64,000 bases of DNA from Methylobacterium mesophilicum SR1.6/6. GTDB lineage: Bacteria; Pseudomonadota; Alphaproteobacteria; Rhizobiales; Beijerinckiaceae. The notes beneath the pieces are model-generated. The model was not told the origin of the DNA and searched no databases. It was given only the letters and a program-made list of their open reading frames with translations. Location of the stretch: positions 17,198 through 81,197 of the forward strand of contig NZ_CP043538.1 of assembly GCF_000364445.2 (NCBI RefSeq), given 5' to 3'. Of this stretch, positions 23,790 to 32,496 are shown one piece after another (position 1 is the first letter of the stretch; each line of letters starts with the position of its first letter). The position numbers and the translations under genes are program-made.

Positions 23790-24759
23790 GCCGGTGCTCG
23801 CCGAGGATACGGCGGACGGTGCCCGCCTCGGAGCGATAGACCAGCGTCTCCGTCTGGATCCGGTCTGTCTTGAACCGCACGCCGCGCAGGAGCGCGCCGT
23901 CCGTTACGCCGGTCGCGGCAACGATGACGTCGCCGCTGGCAAGGTCGGTGAGGTCGTATTTCCGGTCGAGATCCGCGATCCCCATCTCGCTGGCCCGACG
24001 GCGCCGGTCCGGCGTGTCGAGGATCAGCCGGCCCTGCATCTGGCCGCCGATGCACCGCATGGCGGCGGCCGCGAGGACGCCCTCGGGCGCCGCGCCGGTC
24101 CCGAGATACAGGTCGATCCCGGTCTCCTCGGGACTGGCAGTGAAGATGATGCCAGCGATATCGCCGTCCGAGATCAGGCGCACGGCGGCGCCGGCGGCCC
24201 GGACCTCCGCGACCAGCGCCGCGTGCCGGGGCCGGTCGAGGATCAGCGCGGTGATCTGCTGCGGATCGACGCCCTTGGCGCGGGCCAGCGCCGCGATGTT
24301 CTCCGTGGGGCTGGCGTCGAGGTCGACGATACCCGGCCGATAGCCCGGGCCGACGGCGATCTTCTGCATGTACACGTCCGGCGCGGCGAGCAGCGAGCCG
24401 CGCTCGGCCATCGCCATCACCGCGATGGCCCCGGGCATGTCCTTCGCGCAGAGCGTCGTGCCTTCCAGCGGATCGACCGCGATGTCGACCTCGGGCCCAT
24501 CGCCGCGTCCGAGCTTCTCCCCGATGAACAGCATCGGCGCCTGGTCGCGCTCGCCCTCTCCGATCACCACGGTTCCCTGGATGGGGAGAGTGTTGAGTTC
24601 GTCGCGCATCGCGTCGACCGCGGCTTGGTCGGCGGCCTTCTCGTCGCCCTTGCCGCGCAGTCGGGCGGCCGCGATCGCGGCGCGCTCCGTCACGCGCGCG
24701 AGTTCGAGGGCGAGCGTGCGTGGAACGCCGCGTTGCGCGGACCTGGGGGCGTCAGCCAT
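23776..24759 (-). CDS. glpX: Class II fructose-1,6-bisphosphatase
   Basis: The 327-residue protein hydrolyses fructose-1,6-bisphosphate to fructose-6-phosphate in gluconeogenesis and, in autotrophic or methylotrophic relatives, may also act on sedoheptulose bisphosphate. GlpX marks include RGKGDEKAADQAAVDAMR, VVIGEGERDQAPMLFIGE (metal site), IAVDPLEGTTLCAKDMPGA and GGTGAAPEG-like LYLGTGAAPEGVLAAAAM. It lies downstream of hom on the same strand, a pairing often seen in Rhizobiales genomes. Confidence 0.93.
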   Translation of the reverse strand: MADAPRSAQRGVPRTLALELARVTERAAIAAARLRGKGDEKAADQAAVDAMRDELNTLPIQGTVVIGEGERDQAPMLFIGEKLGRGDGPEVDIAVDPLEGTTLCAKDMPGAIAVMAMAERGSLLAAPDVYMQKIAVGPGYRPGIVDLDASPTENIAALARAKGVDPQQITALILDRPRHAALVAEVRAAGAAVRLISDGDIAGIIFTASPEETGIDLYLGTGAAPEGVLAAAAMRCIGGQMQGRLILDTPDRRRRASEMGIADLDRKYDLTDLASGDVIVAATGVTDGALLRGVRFKTDRIQTETLVYRSEAGTVRRILGEHRRGLS

Positions 24760-24884
24760 CGTTTCCTGCCTTTGTCCGGGCCCGATCTTGAAGTCGGGTC
24801 CCGTTTTGAACGCCGTCGAGCGGCGGACGTTCAGCCTAAGCCCCGCTTACCGGGGCCCAATATCATGCATTAAGTCCGGGACGG

Positions 24885-24900
24885 CGCCCACAGGTGGGCG
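24885..24900 (-). terminator. Hairpin after hom (weak terminator candidate)
   Basis: CGCCCAC-AG-GTGGGCG, 13 bases downstream of the hom stop, can form a six- to seven-pair stem. A second hairpin, GCCCCG/CGGGGC, lies at 24840-24856. Neither is followed by a T run on the minus strand. They may reduce read-through into glpX. Confidence 0.35.
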
Positions 24901-24912
24901 AATCCCCGATCG

Positions 24913-26229
24913 TTACTCCCGCTCGATCCGGATGACCTGCGGGGGCTCGGCGAGCAGGCCGTCAGCACCGATGGCGTCCAGGGCCGCACGGATGCTGCCC
25001 TCCGTCGCCGCATAGGTGATCAGCACAAGGGGCACCGGTCGGCCGGAGCGGCCGCGGGGATCGGTCTCAGCCCCCTCCGTGCGGCGCTGCAGGATGCTCT
25101 CCAGCGAGATCTCGCGCTCGGCCATGCGCTGGGCGACGCCCGCCGCGACCCCGGGACGGTCATGAACCGTGAGGCGGATGTAGTAGCCGCCCTCATGACG
25201 CTGCATCTCGACGCGCTCGCTGGCGCGCATCGCGGCGGCCGGTATGCCGAAGGTCGCCCGCACGATGCCGCGTGCGACGTCGGCAATGTCGGCCACCACA
25301 GCCGAGGCCGTCGCCTCACCGCCGGCACCGGGCCCGATCAGGGTCAGCTCGCCGACGGCGTCGGCGTCGATGGTCACGGCGTTGGTCACGCCCATCACCT
25401 GGGCGATGGCCGAGGATTTCGGCACCATGGTCGGGTGGACCCGCTGCTCGATCCCGGCCTCGGCGGCCTGCGCGACGCCCAGCAGCTTGATCCGGTAGCC
25501 GAGTTCGTCCGCCATGCGCAGGTCGAGGGGCTGCACCCGGGAGATGCCCTCCACCGAGACCCCCTCGGCGTCGACCGCGGTGCCGAAGGCGAGGCTCGTG
25601 AGAAGCGCAAGCTTGTGGGCCGTATCGAATCCCTCGACGTCGAAGGTCGGATCCGCCTCGGCGTAGCCCAGCGCCTGCGCGTCCTTGAGGCAGGCCTCGA
25701 ACGTCAGGCCTTCGCGCTCCATGCGGCTGAGGATGTAGTTGCAGGTGCCGTTGAGGATCCCGTAGACGCGCGAAATCGTGTTGCCGGGAAGCCCTTCGCG
25801 TAGGGTCTTGATCACCGGGATCCCGCCGGCCACCGCCGCCTCGAAGGCGAGTGCGACGCCCGTCTCCTCGGCACGGGCCGCCAGCGCCGCACCGTGGCGC
25901 GCGAGGAGCGCCTTGTTGGCCGTGACAACCGGCTTGCCGGCATCGAGGGCCGCCTCGACCACGGCCTTCGCGGCGCCCTCGGCCCCGCCGATCAGCTCGA
26001 CGACACAGTCGACGTCGCCCGAGCGCGCCAGGGCCACCGGATCGTCGAACCACGCGACGCCCGAGAGGTCGAGGCCCCGGTCGCGGCTGCGGTCGCGCGA
26101 GGAGACCGCGGCGACGCGGATGTCGAGGCCGGCCGCAGCGAGGGCCGCGCGGCGGCGCTCGACCATCCGGACCACCGACGCACCGACGGTGCCGAGCCCG
26201 GCGATCCCGAGGCGAAAGCTCACTGTCAT
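24913..26229 (-). CDS. hom: Homoserine dehydrogenase
   Basis: The 438-residue enzyme reduces aspartate semialdehyde to homoserine for threonine and methionine synthesis. The order is a Rossmann NAD(P) domain (LGIAGLGTVGASVVRM), the catalytic domain with GIPVIKTLREGLPGN, YGILNGTCNYILSRME and DVEGFDTAHKLALL, and a C-terminal ACT domain (about 350-438, YYIRLTVHDRPGVAAGVAQR) for threonine feedback. ATG at 26229 is chosen because GGAAGGGG precedes it and the Rossmann motif begins nine residues later; a longer start at 26349 adds 40 residues unlike the family. Confidence 0.95.
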   Translation of the reverse strand: MTVSFRLGIAGLGTVGASVVRMVERRRAALAAAGLDIRVAAVSSRDRSRDRGLDLSGVAWFDDPVALARSGDVDCVVELIGGAEGAAKAVVEAALDAGKPVVTANKALLARHGAALAARAEETGVALAFEAAVAGGIPVIKTLREGLPGNTISRVYGILNGTCNYILSRMEREGLTFEACLKDAQALGYAEADPTFDVEGFDTAHKLALLTSLAFGTAVDAEGVSVEGISRVQPLDLRMADELGYRIKLLGVAQAAEAGIEQRVHPTMVPKSSAIAQVMGVTNAVTIDADAVGELTLIGPGAGGEATASAVVADIADVARGIVRATFGIPAAAMRASERVEMQRHEGGYYIRLTVHDRPGVAAGVAQRMAEREISLESILQRRTEGAETDPRGRSGRPVPLVLITYAATEGSIRAALDAIGADGLLAEPPQVIRIERE

Positions 26230-26338
26230 GACCCCTTCCATGCCCGGGCGACCGCGATGGGACGGGCGCCCGATGCGGCGCACTTCTGCAAGAAATCCGG
26301 GCCGCCCGCAAGGAAACCGCCCGCCGCCGATGACCCGC

Positions 26339-27025
26339 TCATCCGGCAATCTCCCGATGCCGGATCGCCGTCGCCACGAGGGCGTAGAGTACGACGGCGT
26401 TCAGGACGTGCCAGAGGGGATGCGTGCCCGTAGCGACCACGACGCAGGCGGCCTGATCGGCGGTGCGGGCAGCGAGCGAGATCAGGAAGAGCACACCAAT
26501 GCCGGCAAGCCGACGGCCGGTGCGCAACAGGCGCTCCTCCGGCCGGCCTGTCGCGGCCCAGGCCGTGCCGAACAGGGCCAGCAGCGCCGGGAGGTAGTCG
26601 ATCGAGCCGTTGGTCAAACGGGAGACGTCGGTTCCGGTCAGCCCGTCGAGTGTCGGTGCCAGCGCGAAGCCGAACAGGGCAAATCCGGCGATTGCGACGG
26701 CGACCCGTAGCGGGGCCAACCTCAGGAAGCGGCGCAGGGCGAGCGCCAAGTAGGCGTAGATGAACAGCGCGATCGGGATCACGTCGGCGAGCATCGACCA
26801 GTAAACCGCCAGCGTATGGAACAGGAACGAGCCGACACCGACCACCGCGATCAGCCCGGCGAGGCCGAGGCAGATCCGGTCCGGCGGTTCGGCCTTGAAC
26901 GCGCGCCACGCCGCCGCCGCGGCGGCCAGCAGGAAGGCCCCGTTGGACAACGCGTTCGCGGGCTCGGCCCAGAATCCGGCGCTGCCCCGTTCGCAATAGG
27001 CCCCGATCGGCTCGTACCAATCCAT
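26339..27025 (-). CDS. Ceramidase-family (CREST) integral membrane protein
   Basis: The 228-residue protein has about seven membrane segments. It starts DWYEPIGAYCERGS, close to the N terminus of alkaline-ceramidase-like proteins, and keeps the metal-site residues of the CREST hydrolase superfamily: GSFLFHTLAVYW (His about 70), SMLADVIPIAL (Asp about 80) and GTHPLWHVLNAVVLY (two His about 202 and 206). In eukaryotes such proteins cleave the ceramide amide. The bacterial substrate is not known; lipid amidohydrolysis is an inference. It stands alone between hom and the xth gene. Confidence 0.8.
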   Translation of the reverse strand: MDWYEPIGAYCERGSAGFWAEPANALSNGAFLLAAAAAAWRAFKAEPPDRICLGLAGLIAVVGVGSFLFHTLAVYWSMLADVIPIALFIYAYLALALRRFLRLAPLRVAVAIAGFALFGFALAPTLDGLTGTDVSRLTNGSIDYLPALLALFGTAWAATGRPEERLLRTGRRLAGIGVLFLISLAARTADQAACVVVATGTHPLWHVLNAVVLYALVATAIRHREIAG

Positions 27026-27131
27026 CCGGTCTCCCTAGATCCGTGACCTTGCGCCGGGATGGCGCCGGGATGGCCTTGTCAGCGCGGCGCGAAGCGCGGA
27101 TGACGACCCTGCGGCGAGCGGAAGCGAGGCG

Positions 27132-27926
27132 ATGCGGATCACCACCTGGAACGTCAATTCGATCAAGCAGCGGCTTCCGCATCTGCTCCCCTTCCTGGAC
27201 GAGGCGCGGCCCGACATCGTCTGCCTGCAGGAACTGAAATGCCAGGATGAGGCCTTCCCGCGCGCCGAGGTCGAGGCGGCGGGCTACGCGGTGGAGACGC
27301 TGGGACAGAAGGCCTATAACGGCGTGGCGCTGCTGGTGCGCAAGCCGTTGGCCGTGGCCGAGGTCCGGCGCGGTCTGCCGGGCGATTCCGAGGACGAGCA
27401 GGCCCGCTACATCGAGGCTCTCGTCTCCGGACCCGAGACGCAGCCGGTGCGGGTGGCGTCGATCTATCTGCCGAACGGCAATCCGGTGGCGAGTCCGAAG
27501 TACCCCTACAAGCTGGCTTTTCTGGAGCGGCTGCGGCTGCATGCGCGCGGGCTGCTGGACGACGAGACCGCGGTGGTGCTGGCCGGCGACTACAACGTCA
27601 TCCCCGAGCCGGCGGACGCGGCCGACCCCGAGGCGTGGCGCTCGGACGCCCTGTTCCTGCCGCAGAGCCGCGCGGCGTTCCGGGCCCTGCTGGCCGAAGG
27701 TTACACCGACGGCCTGCGCGCCTGCGATCCGCGGGATGGGCTCTACACGTTCTGGGACTATCAGGCCGGTTGCTGGCAGCGGAATGCCGGCATCCGCATC
27801 GACCACCTTCTCCTGTCGCCCCAGGCGGCGGATCGTCTGGTCGCGGCCTCCGTGCAGAAGCACCTGCGCGGCCTCGACAAGCCGTCGGATCATGTTCCAG
27901 TCACGGTTGAGCTATCGGCGGGCTGA
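27132..27926 (+). CDS. xthA: Exodeoxyribonuclease III
   Basis: The 264-residue endonuclease/exonuclease/phosphatase-fold protein contains MRITTWNVNSIKQRLPHLL, DIVCLQELKCQDEAFP (catalytic Glu), GDYNVIPEPAD (Asp-x-Asn pair), FWDYQAGCWQRNAGIRIDHL and the final catalytic SDHVPV. It cuts at abasic sites and removes 3' blocks in base-excision repair. Length and motif order are complete, and the ATG is followed at once by the first conserved strand. Confidence 0.92.
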   Translation: MRITTWNVNSIKQRLPHLLPFLDEARPDIVCLQELKCQDEAFPRAEVEAAGYAVETLGQKAYNGVALLVRKPLAVAEVRRGLPGDSEDEQARYIEALVSGPETQPVRVASIYLPNGNPVASPKYPYKLAFLERLRLHARGLLDDETAVVLAGDYNVIPEPADAADPEAWRSDALFLPQSRAAFRALLAEGYTDGLRACDPRDGLYTFWDYQAGCWQRNAGIRIDHLLLSPQAADRLVAASVQKHLRGLDKPSDHVPVTVELSAG

Positions 27927-27952
27927 GACGCCGGATCCCGGGGGACCACACG

Positions 27953-28576
27953 ATGATCGTCTACGGCAGCAGCGTTTCGCCTTACGTGCGCAAGGTTCTC
28001 GTCGCATTGATCGAGAAGGGCATCCCGTTCGAGCATCGGCCGGTCGGCTTCCACTCAAGCGATCCGGGCTTCAGGGCGGCGAGCCCCCTCGGCAAGATCC
28101 CGGCCCTCGAGGAAGACGGCTTCCGCTTGGCCGATTCGAGCGCGATCATCGATTATGTCGAATGCCGGCATCCGCAACCGGCGCTCATCCCGACGGACGC
28201 GCAGAGCCTCGCCCGCGCCCGCTGGTTCGAGAAGTTCGGGGAATGCGAGCTGACCCGGCAGGTGCTGATCCCGTTCGTCGAGCGCTTCCTCAAGCCTCGC
28301 CTGTTCAAGACAGAGGGCGACGAGGCGCTGGCGCAGCGGACCGTCGACACGGCGCTGCCGCCGCTGTTCGACTACCTGGAGTCGCAGATCGAGGGGCCCT
28401 GCCTCGTCGCCAGCACGTTCAGCATCGCCGACATCGCCGTGGCGGCACCGTTCCACAACCTCCGCCTGGCGAAGGTCACGGTCGACGACGCGCGCTGGCC
28501 GAAGCTCGCCGCATGGGTCTCGGCGACCCTGGAGCGGCCGTCCTTCGTCGCAGCGATCGCGGCGGCGAAGGCTTGA
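27953..28576 (+). CDS. Glutathione S-transferase family protein
   Basis: The 207-residue protein has an N-terminal thioredoxin fold (IVYGSSVSPYVRKVLVALIEKG, with the Ser/Pro near the glutathione site, and GKIPALEEDGFRLADSSAII for glutathione binding) and an all-helical C-terminal domain. It follows xthA by 26 bases on the same strand. Substrate is unknown; detoxification is the usual role. Confidence 0.88.
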   Translation: MIVYGSSVSPYVRKVLVALIEKGIPFEHRPVGFHSSDPGFRAASPLGKIPALEEDGFRLADSSAIIDYVECRHPQPALIPTDAQSLARARWFEKFGECELTRQVLIPFVERFLKPRLFKTEGDEALAQRTVDTALPPLFDYLESQIEGPCLVASTFSIADIAVAAPFHNLRLAKVTVDDARWPKLAAWVSATLERPSFVAAIAAAKA

Positions 28577-28597
28577 GCGGCGGTCAGCGCCGCCGCT
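28576..28597. terminator. Candidate bidirectional terminator hairpin
   Basis: AGCGGCGG (28576-28583) pairs with CCGCCGCT (28590-28597) around a six-base loop between the convergent GST and ExoR-like genes, touching both stop codons. This strong GC stem has no T run. Confidence 0.4.
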
Positions 28598-29486
28598 TGA
28601 TCGAGCCCACCGTCTGGAGCTGCGTCTGGGCCTCGGCGCGGTCGTCCTCGTTGGCGGCCGCCCAGTTCTTCTCGTAGAGGGCCACGATCCAGTCGTCCTT
28701 GCGGCCTTCCGCGCCCTCCCGGGCGAGGGACAGCCACATCAGCCCTTTCACGCGCTGGACGGGGATACCGCCGAGGCCGTTGACCAGCATGTCGCCGAGC
28801 AGCGCCTGCGCGGGGTGATGGCCCTTCTCGGCGGCGAGGTTGAACCAGCGCGCGGCCTGCCGCGGATCGGCCTCGACGCCGGTGCCGTCGAGATAGAGCC
28901 GGGCGAGGTTGTACTGCGCGTTGGGGTCGCCGTAGTAGGACGCCGCGTAGTTGAACATGTCGTAGGCGCGCTCGGGGTTCGGGCGCACGTAACTGCCTTT
29001 GATCCCCTCCAGGAAGTAGGTGCCCAGCGCCGTGAAGGCGCTGCCCAGAACCGCGGAGTTTTGCGGATCGGGCCCGTCATCGGTGCTGGCATCGGCGATC
29101 CGGGAGAAGAACTCGAACGCCTTCAGGTCGTCATGCGGCACGCCGTCGCCGTCCGCGTACATCCGGCCGAGCTTCCACAGGGCCAAGGCATGGCCCTGGC
29201 CGGCCGCGTATTCGAGCGCCCGGGCGGCGCCCTGCTTGTCGCCGGCATTGTACTCGCGCATCCCGGCCCGGAGCGCGTCCTTGGCCGAGCGGTAGCTCTT
29301 GTCCGCGACGGGCACCTGGACGGGCGTGCGCACGTTTGCGTCGAGGGCGTGGGGCGCACCGGCCGGCAGCGCGATCGCGATGAATGCCCAGGCGGCGACG
29401 GCGATCATCCTGGCAGACCGGAACCGACCGGGATCGGCCCCGGCCGGCGCCCTGCGCCGGCTGAGGTCAGTCCTAGACGTCCGCAT
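28584..29486 (-). CDS. ExoR-like periplasmic Sel1-repeat protein
   Basis: The product has about 300 residues. A basic n-region and the hydrophobic stretch MIAVAAWAFIAIALPAGAP form a signal peptide. The rest is Sel1-type helical repeats (AAGQGHALALWKLGRMYADG; NAQYNLARLYLDG; AAEKGHHPAQALLGDMLVNG). The repeat spacing and wording (D-x-KAFEFFSRIAD, ERAYDMFNYAASYYGDP) resemble rhizobial ExoR, the periplasmic inhibitor of the ExoS-ChvI system that controls exopolysaccharide. ATG at 29486 overlaps the ilvD end by 14 bases and has AAGGAG inside ilvD, implying coupling; ATG at 29408 is the alternative. An ExoR function is inference, and the ExoS/ChvI partners are not in the window. Confidence 0.72.
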   Translation of the reverse strand: MRTSRTDLSRRRAPAGADPGRFRSARMIAVAAWAFIAIALPAGAPHALDANVRTPVQVPVADKSYRSAKDALRAGMREYNAGDKQGAARALEYAAGQGHALALWKLGRMYADGDGVPHDDLKAFEFFSRIADASTDDGPDPQNSAVLGSAFTALGTYFLEGIKGSYVRPNPERAYDMFNYAASYYGDPNAQYNLARLYLDGTGVEADPRQAARWFNLAAEKGHHPAQALLGDMLVNGLGGIPVQRVKGLMWLSLAREGAEGRKDDWIVALYEKNWAAANEDDRAEAQTQLQTVGSIKRRR

Positions 29487-31203
29487 AGGTCTGCGTCTCC
29501 TTGGCACCTCCCGGATGGGTGACGGCGCCGTACAGGGCGGGCCCGACGCCCTGCGCGTATTTCCAGAGATAGCCCGAGGTCGCGGTGTTGGTCCGCGGCG
29601 TCCAAGCCTTGCGCCGTTCGGCGAGCTCGTCATCCGACAGGGCGACGCTGAGCGTGCCCTGGATGGCGTCGAGGGTGATCACGTCGCCGTCGCGGATCAG
29701 GCCGATCGGTCCGCCCACGGCCGCCTCGGGCCCGACATGGCCGACGCAGAAGCCGCGCGTGGCGCCGGAGAAGCGCCCGTCGGTGATGAGGGCGACCTTG
29801 TCGCCCATCCCCTGCCCGTAGAGGGCCGCGGTGGTGGACAGCATCTCGCGCATGCCGGGGCCGCCGCGGGGCCCCTCGTAGCGGATGACGAGCACGTCGC
29901 CTTCCTTGTAGGCGCGTGTCTGCACGGCCTCGAAGCAGGCTTCCTCGCCGTCGAACACGCGGGCCGGGCCGGTGAAGACCTGCTTCTCGGCCGGGATGCC
30001 GGCGACCTTCACGATCGCGCCCTCGGGGGCAAGGTTGCCCTTCAGGCCGACGACGCCGCCGGTCGGGGTGATCGGCTTGTTGGCCGGGTAGACGACGTCC
30101 TGGTCCGGGTTCCAGGTCACCCGGTCCATGTTCTCCGCGATGGTGCGGCCGGTGACCGTCAGGCAGTCGCCGTGCATGAAGCCGTGGTCGAGGAGTGTCT
30201 TCATCAGCAGCGGGATGCCGCCGACCTCGAACATGTCCTTGGCGACGTAGCGCCCGCCGGGCTTCAGATCGGCGATGTAAGGGGTGCGCCGGAAGATCTC
30301 GGCCACGTCGAACAGCGTGAACGCGATGCCGCACTCGTGGGCGATGGCCGGCAGGTGCAGGGCCGCGTTGGTCGAGCCGCCCGAGGCGGCAACCACCGTG
30401 GCGGCGTTCTCCAGGGCCTTGCGGGTGACGATGTCGCGCGGGCGGATCTGCTTGGCGAGCAGCTCCATCACCTTCTCGCCGGCGGTGGCGCAGAACTTGT
30501 CGCGGATCTCGTAGGGGGCCGGGGCGCCGGCCGAGTAGGGCAGCGCCAGGCCGATCGCCTCGGACACGGTCGCCATGGTGTTGGCGGTGAACTGCGCGCC
30601 GCAGGCGCCGGCCGAGGGGCAGGCGACCTGCTCCAGCTCGTCGAGATCCTCCAGGCTCATGTCGCCGACCGCGACCTTGCCGACCGCCTCGAACAGGTCC
30701 TGCACGGTCACCGGCTTGCCGCGGAACGAGCCGGGCAGGATCGAGCCGCCGTAGATGAAGATCGACGGGACGTTGAGGCGCACCATCGCCATCATCATGC
30801 CGGGCAGCGACTTGTCGCAGCCGGCGAGGCCGACGAGGGCGTCGTAGGCGTGCCCGCGCATGGTCAGCTCGACCGAGTCGGCGATGACTTCCCGGGACGG
30901 CAGGGAGGCGCGCATCCCGCCATGGCCCATGGCAATGCCGTCGGTGACCGTGATGGTGCAGAACTCGCGCGGCGTGCCGTTGGCCGCAGCGACGCCCTTC
31001 TTCACCGCCTGCGCTTGGCGCATCAGCGAGATGTTGCAGGGCGCAGCCTCGTTCCAGCAGGAGGCGACGCCGACCAGCGGCTGGTGGATCTGCTCGCGGG
31101 TCAGACCCATGGCGTAGAGATAGGAACGGTGCGGGGCGCGGTCCGGCCCCTCCGTGACGTGGCGGCTCGGCAGCTTCGACTTGTCGTTCAAACGCGTCAC
31201 CAT
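29473..31203 (-). CDS. ilvD: Dihydroxy-acid dehydratase
   Basis: The 576-residue Fe-S enzyme dehydrates 2,3-dihydroxy-isovalerate and -methylvalerate in valine, leucine and isoleucine synthesis. Cluster cysteines are in [28 protein letters not shown] and [23 protein letters not shown]-like [22 protein letters not shown] marks the C-terminal domain. ATG at 31203 follows TGAGG; a TTG four codons upstream is possible. It overlaps the ExoR-like gene downstream. Compared with the 7226 paralogue it has the biosynthetic signature. Confidence 0.92.
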   Translation of the reverse strand: MVTRLNDKSKLPSRHVTEGPDRAPHRSYLYAMGLTREQIHQPLVGVASCWNEAAPCNISLMRQAQAVKKGVAAANGTPREFCTITVTDGIAMGHGGMRASLPSREVIADSVELTMRGHAYDALVGLAGCDKSLPGMMMAMVRLNVPSIFIYGGSILPGSFRGKPVTVQDLFEAVGKVAVGDMSLEDLDELEQVACPSAGACGAQFTANTMATVSEAIGLALPYSAGAPAPYEIRDKFCATAGEKVMELLAKQIRPRDIVTRKALENAATVVAASGGSTNAALHLPAIAHECGIAFTLFDVAEIFRRTPYIADLKPGGRYVAKDMFEVGGIPLLMKTLLDHGFMHGDCLTVTGRTIAENMDRVTWNPDQDVVYPANKPITPTGGVVGLKGNLAPEGAIVKVAGIPAEKQVFTGPARVFDGEEACFEAVQTRAYKEGDVLVIRYEGPRGGPGMREMLSTTAALYGQGMGDKVALITDGRFSGATRGFCVGHVGPEAAVGGPIGLIRDGDVITLDAIQGTLSVALSDDELAERRKAWTPRTNTATSGYLWKYAQGVGPALYGAVTHPGGAKETQTYADV

Positions 31204-31704
31204 GACCTCAGACAAAGCCTTCGCGCAGCCAATCCCGAGGGTGCGAGAGACCGCGGCACACCGCCGTTCGCGATGTGCCGGAAAAGCCGTCCGCGTCTCG
31301 GGAAGTCCCCGTTTCCGATCGGTAAATCGTTGTCGAAATTGTCGTTTACCGCGGTTGTTGAGGTGGGCCCCGACTATGGCGGGATCGCGGCGTTTACGGG
31401 CAGGTCTGAGGGCGGAGCCGGGATCGTTTTACGGTGTTGCGACCCCGCCACAGCCACGCTTACGGTGTTTTCGCCGCGTTGGAGAAGATTAAGGATAATT
31501 CCGCCGCGATCGCCGATGGCGTCGAGATACCAAGACTTCTCTGACGATGCCGCGCGCTTCCCAGCCGCAAAGCGCGGCGGACGCGACGCAGTCGCTCCCC
31601 GGCGATGCTGGGACGTGACTACTTGAGGCGTCCGGGCGGCCGGACCTGATTTGTGCCGAAGCTTCCACCGCGCCGTCGGACCGGCACGGAGTTCGCGACG
31701 ACAT
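31204..31704. other. Upstream region of ilvD, no gene recognised
   Basis: This 500-base gap between the eutC stop and ilvD contains no supported gene. An inverted repeat CGGTAAA (31320-31326) / TTTACCG (31345-31351) flanks the AT-rich core TTGTCGAAATTGTCG, about 120-150 bases before the ilvD start, and is the best candidate for a promoter or operator. No leader peptide rich in branched-chain residues was found. Confidence 0.4.
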
Positions 31705-32496
31705 CTATGCCGATGGGTGCGCCGGACCGGGCAGAACCGAGGCGGCGGTCGCGTCAATCAGGGCGCGGTCGCTCTCGTCCTTGAGCGTCACCCCGGTGAG
31801 GCAGACAGCCAGCGCGCGATCGAGCAGCCAGTGAAGCTTGAACGCCGCGCGATCGTGCGTCAGCCCGGCTGGCCGCACGTTCGAGATGCAGTTGCGCTCG
31901 GCATCCGAGCGGCCCGCCCGGGGACCGAAGGTGAGATAGATGCCGAGGCTGTCGGGGGACGAGAGGCCCGGGCGCTCGCCGATCAGCACGGCGACTGCGC
32001 GGGCGCCAAGGGCGTGGCCGATCTCGTCGCCGAGAGCGACCCGCGCCTGCCGGGCGATGACGACCGGTGCCAGCGTCCATCCGGCCTTGTCGACGAGCGG
32101 CTTGAACGCCGAAACCAGCGGCGCGGCGTTCTCATGCACCGCCCGAGCCGAGAGGCCGTCCGCGACCACGATGGCGAGGTCGGCCTTGGCAGCCCGGGCC
32201 TCGAGCACGGCGCGATCCTCGGTGGCGAGCCTGCGGCCGAGATCAGGCCGGCGCAGATAGGTCGCCCGATCGGGCGCCTGCGAACCGACCGTCAGCGGAG
32301 CGAGACCGAGATCCGTGAGGGCGCGGGTGAGCGCCGGCTCGTCGAGAGGCGCATGGACCGCGTCGCGGGCCTGCGCGTGGTCGAGTCCGAAGCGCAGCAC
32401 CTCCCGGGTCGGCAGGCCGCTGCCGGCGCGGCCGAGGCCGATCCGGGCGGGCGTCAGGCCGGCGAGCCGACTCCAGATCGCGGCCGGGTCGCTCAT
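31705..32496 (-). CDS. eutC: Ethanolamine ammonia-lyase small subunit
   Basis: The 263-residue protein contains the EutC pattern: TPARIGLGRAGSGLPTRE, LRFGLDHAQARDAVH, IVVADGLSARAVHENAAPL, VLIGERPGLSSPDSLGIYLT and RNCISNVRPAGL. With EutB it forms the adenosylcobalamin-dependent enzyme that splits ethanolamine to acetaldehyde and ammonia. Its ATG overlaps the eutB stop by four bases (ATGA). No other eut genes or microcompartment shell genes are in the window. Confidence 0.92.
   Translation of the reverse strand: MSDPAAIWSRLAGLTPARIGLGRAGSGLPTREVLRFGLDHAQARDAVHAPLDEPALTRALTDLGLAPLTVGSQAPDRATYLRRPDLGRRLATEDRAVLEARAAKADLAIVVADGLSARAVHENAAPLVSAFKPLVDKAGWTLAPVVIARQARVALGDEIGHALGARAVAVLIGERPGLSSPDSLGIYLTFGPRAGRSDAERNCISNVRPAGLTHDRAAFKLHWLLDRALAVCLTGVTLKDESDRALIDATAASVLPGPAHPSA

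Noticed and set aside
24840..24900. Two hairpins between hom and glpX considered as a riboswitch
   Set aside because: They are short independent stems downstream of hom, with no conserved aptamer features recognised; listed only as a weak terminator.
29299..31626. 775-codon open frame on the plus strand opposite ilvD and the ExoR-like gene
   Set aside because: It is a shadow of the strongly GC3-biased genes on the other strand; its translation is low in structure, Arg/Gly/Asp-rich and without motifs.
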